From NCBI GenBank assembly GCA_902783165.1, contig CACZPU010000016.1, forward strand, positions 1-64,000: a stretch of DNA of 64,000 nt, in the 5' to 3' direction. The notes beneath the pieces were generated by a model that saw only the letters and a program-made list of their open reading frames with translations, did no database searches and was not told where the DNA came from. A program made the position numbers and the translations under genes. The DNA comes from an uncultured Prevotellaceae bacterium. GTDB lineage: Bacteria > Bacteroidota > Bacteroidia > Bacteroidales > Bacteroidaceae. Below are positions 62,687-64,000 of this stretch, piece by piece. How positions within the stretch are numbered: the stretch's first letter is position 1; each line of letters starts with the position of its first letter.

Positions 62687-64000
62687 CTACATGCCCACTC
62701 TCAGAGTGAAAGTAAACTGTTTGGCCATCGGGACGGCAACACCACCGGAATTAATGAATTCAGGATCTTGGCCGTTCAGTTTCTTGTCCGCATAAAGTAA
62801 GAAGAGGTTGGTGGCCTGAAGTTTCAAACTCAGGTTGCTTAACTTGATTGATTTGACGAGCTTCTTGGGGAACTCATATCCCATGGAAACTTCTTTCAGG
62901 CGAATGAAGTCACCCTTGGCAACGCGCTCTGTTGAGTAGTTGTAAGAGTTATAAGCTCTTGCAATGTATGTTGTATAGTTGCTACGTTGCGAGTCGCTGT
63001 TAATTAGACGGCTGGAAATGGCAGGAATGGTTGTCCGATTCTCATCGCCTGGAACCATCCAACGGTTGCGGAACTCTTTCGGTGTGGCGGTCAAGTCGCT
63101 GTATGAACTCGAGAATACACGGTCGAGACGTATGACGTTTCCAAACGAATAGGTGACGAACAAATTCAGAGTGAGACCTTTCCATTTGAATATGTTTCCG
63201 AGCGAACCCATGTCGGTTGGTTCTGCAGGACCTGAATAGACAAGGGACGCGAATCCTTCTGGCGTGGTGTTCTGGAAATAAGTTCCTTCCGATGACACTT
63301 TGCCTTCGTGATTGATTACCTGCGGAACACCTTCAGAGTTCAGGCCTACAAACTGGACACTGAACAAACTGCGTACAGGATAGCCTTCGCGTGCGAATCC
63401 AGAGCCGCTTACGAATCTCCACAAGTTGCTGTTGTTCATCAGTTTGGTCACCTCGTTGTGTGTATGAGAGTAGATGAAACTGGTGGTCCAACTGAAGTTC
63501 TTGTTCTTGATGTTTGTTGTTGAAATGCTCAACTCCACACCGTTTGACTTCATCTCGGCAACGTTACCCGGCTTGGTGTCCTCACCAGAGAGACCCTGAG
63601 TGTTCATGTATCCAATCAGGTCGTAGTTGTTACGCTTATACCATTCTGCTGTGATGTTGATGCGATTGTCGATGAAACCAAGGTCCATACCGATGTTCAA
63701 CTCATGCTTTTTCTCGTATGTCAGGTTCATGTTTGCTACACGACTGATATACATACGGTTTTCCTTAACCGATGTGAACGGACGCCAAGGCTGGCCTGCA
63801 TATATCACATCGCGTGAGTTGGTTACTGATGAAGGTCCGCGCTCTGCAGTCAGTGAGTAGGATGCACGAAGCGAAAGGTGTGAGAATGCTGGCTTCAAAC
63901 TCTTGAAGAAATTCTCCTCGTGCACATTGTAGGCTGCGGAGATGTTCCATGTGGGCAGCCATCTTGCCTGACGGCTCTTTCCCAGTTTGTTGGTTCCTTC
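62687..64000 (-). CDS. SusC-like TonB-dependent receptor (C-terminal part; start beyond right edge)
   Basis: 438 codons open to the window edge. They cover the end of the beta-barrel: ARWLPTWNISAAYNVHEE, KKHELNIGMDLGFIDNRIN, MGSLGNIFKWKGLTLNLFV, LKEVSMGYEFPKKL and the terminal strand QFTFTLRVGM with an aromatic/hydrophobic end. This is the SusC C-terminus next to its SusD. It imports an unknown substrate with TonB energy. The downstream gene content (amide hydrolases, no glycosidases) suggests a peptide-like substrate. Confidence 0.95.
   Translation of the reverse strand, partial: EGTNKLGKSRQARWLPTWNISAAYNVHEENFFKSLKPAFSHLSLRASYSLTAERGPSSVTNSRDVIYAGQPWRPFTSVKENRMYISRVANMNLTYEKKHELNIGMDLGFIDNRINITAEWYKRNNYDLIGYMNTQGLSGEDTKPGNVAEMKSNGVELSISTTNIKNKNFSWTTSFIYSHTHNEVTKLMNNSNLWRFVSGSGFAREGYPVRSLFSVQFVGLNSEGVPQVINHEGKVSSEGTYFQNTTPEGFASLVYSGPAEPTDMGSLGNIFKWKGLTLNLFVTYSFGNVIRLDRVFSSSYSDLTATPKEFRNRWMVPGDENRTTIPAISSRLINSDSQRSNYTTYIARAYNSYNYSTERVAKGDFIRLKEVSMGYEFPKKLVKSIKLSNLSLKLQATNLFLLYADKKLNGQDPEFINSGGVAVPMAKQFTFTLRVGM

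Overview
The window looks like chromosomal DNA of a Bacteroidales species, most likely a Prevotella/Segatella relative. The evidence is several SusC/SusD-type outer-membrane import systems, an ECF sigma factor/FecR/STN-SusC trio, DUF4271 and DUF4302 proteins, a glycine-lipid acyltransferase pair, and many promoters of the Bacteroidetes form TTTG-N19-21-TAnnTTTG with no clear Shine-Dalgarno sites. Most genes read on the minus strand.

Layout. 1-2.84 kb: an ECF sigma factor, FecR-type anti-sigma factor and the start of an STN-containing SusC receptor (cut by the left edge). 2.9-10.1 kb: an exported S9 peptidase, a GH2 beta-glucuronidase-like enzyme (divergent), XerD-like recombinase, KduD and KduI; the last two belong to unsaturated uronate breakdown. 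10.4-15.7 kb: tRNA-Gln(TTG) with encoded CCA, then metK - DUF4271 - hemD - rnpA - yidD - tyrS as one minus-strand unit. 15.7-16.3 kb: remnant of an IS3-family transposase. 16.3-20.9 kb: DsbD, an L-cysteine desulfidase-like protein, greA with a leader hairpin, and an HIT protein. 21-38.5 kb: a complete Bacteroidetes-type dcw cluster (mraZ, rsmH, ftsL-like, ftsI, murE, mraY, murD, ftsW, murG, murC, ftsQ, ftsA, ftsZ) followed by a dGTPase gene, with a convincing MraZ-box repeat array upstream. 38.7-44.0 kb: an outer-membrane protein, a DUF6078-like protein behind a striking GTAC repeat array, an orphan TonB-plug protein, glsA/glsB-like acyltransferases and a decayed susD. 44.3-48.8 kb: aldA and korBA, convergent and separated by two terminators.

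48.99-64 kb is the most unusual part. Reading leftward it has SusC (cut by the right edge), SusD, a zinc metallohydrolase lipoprotein, a DUF4302 lipoprotein, a BACON lipoprotein, an exported Ntn cysteine hydrolase, an exported C26 gamma-glutamyl hydrolase-like peptidase, a C69 dipeptidase, a second Ntn hydrolase paralogous to the first, and a 941-residue protein that fuses an apparently exported glutamate racemase domain to a GltS-type sodium/glutamate transporter. No carbohydrate-active enzyme is visible in it. My reading (inference) is an amide/peptide utilisation locus built around glutamate: the SusCD system imports a gamma-glutamyl or D-glutamate-containing peptide or polymer, the cysteine hydrolases release amino acids in the periplasm, and the racemase-transporter fusion converts D-Glu to L-Glu (or the reverse) next to its own import channel. 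The downstream korAB genes, under their own promoter, could oxidise the resulting 2-oxoglutarate.

All coordinates, motifs and starts were read by eye; family names rest on recognised motifs and not on any search.
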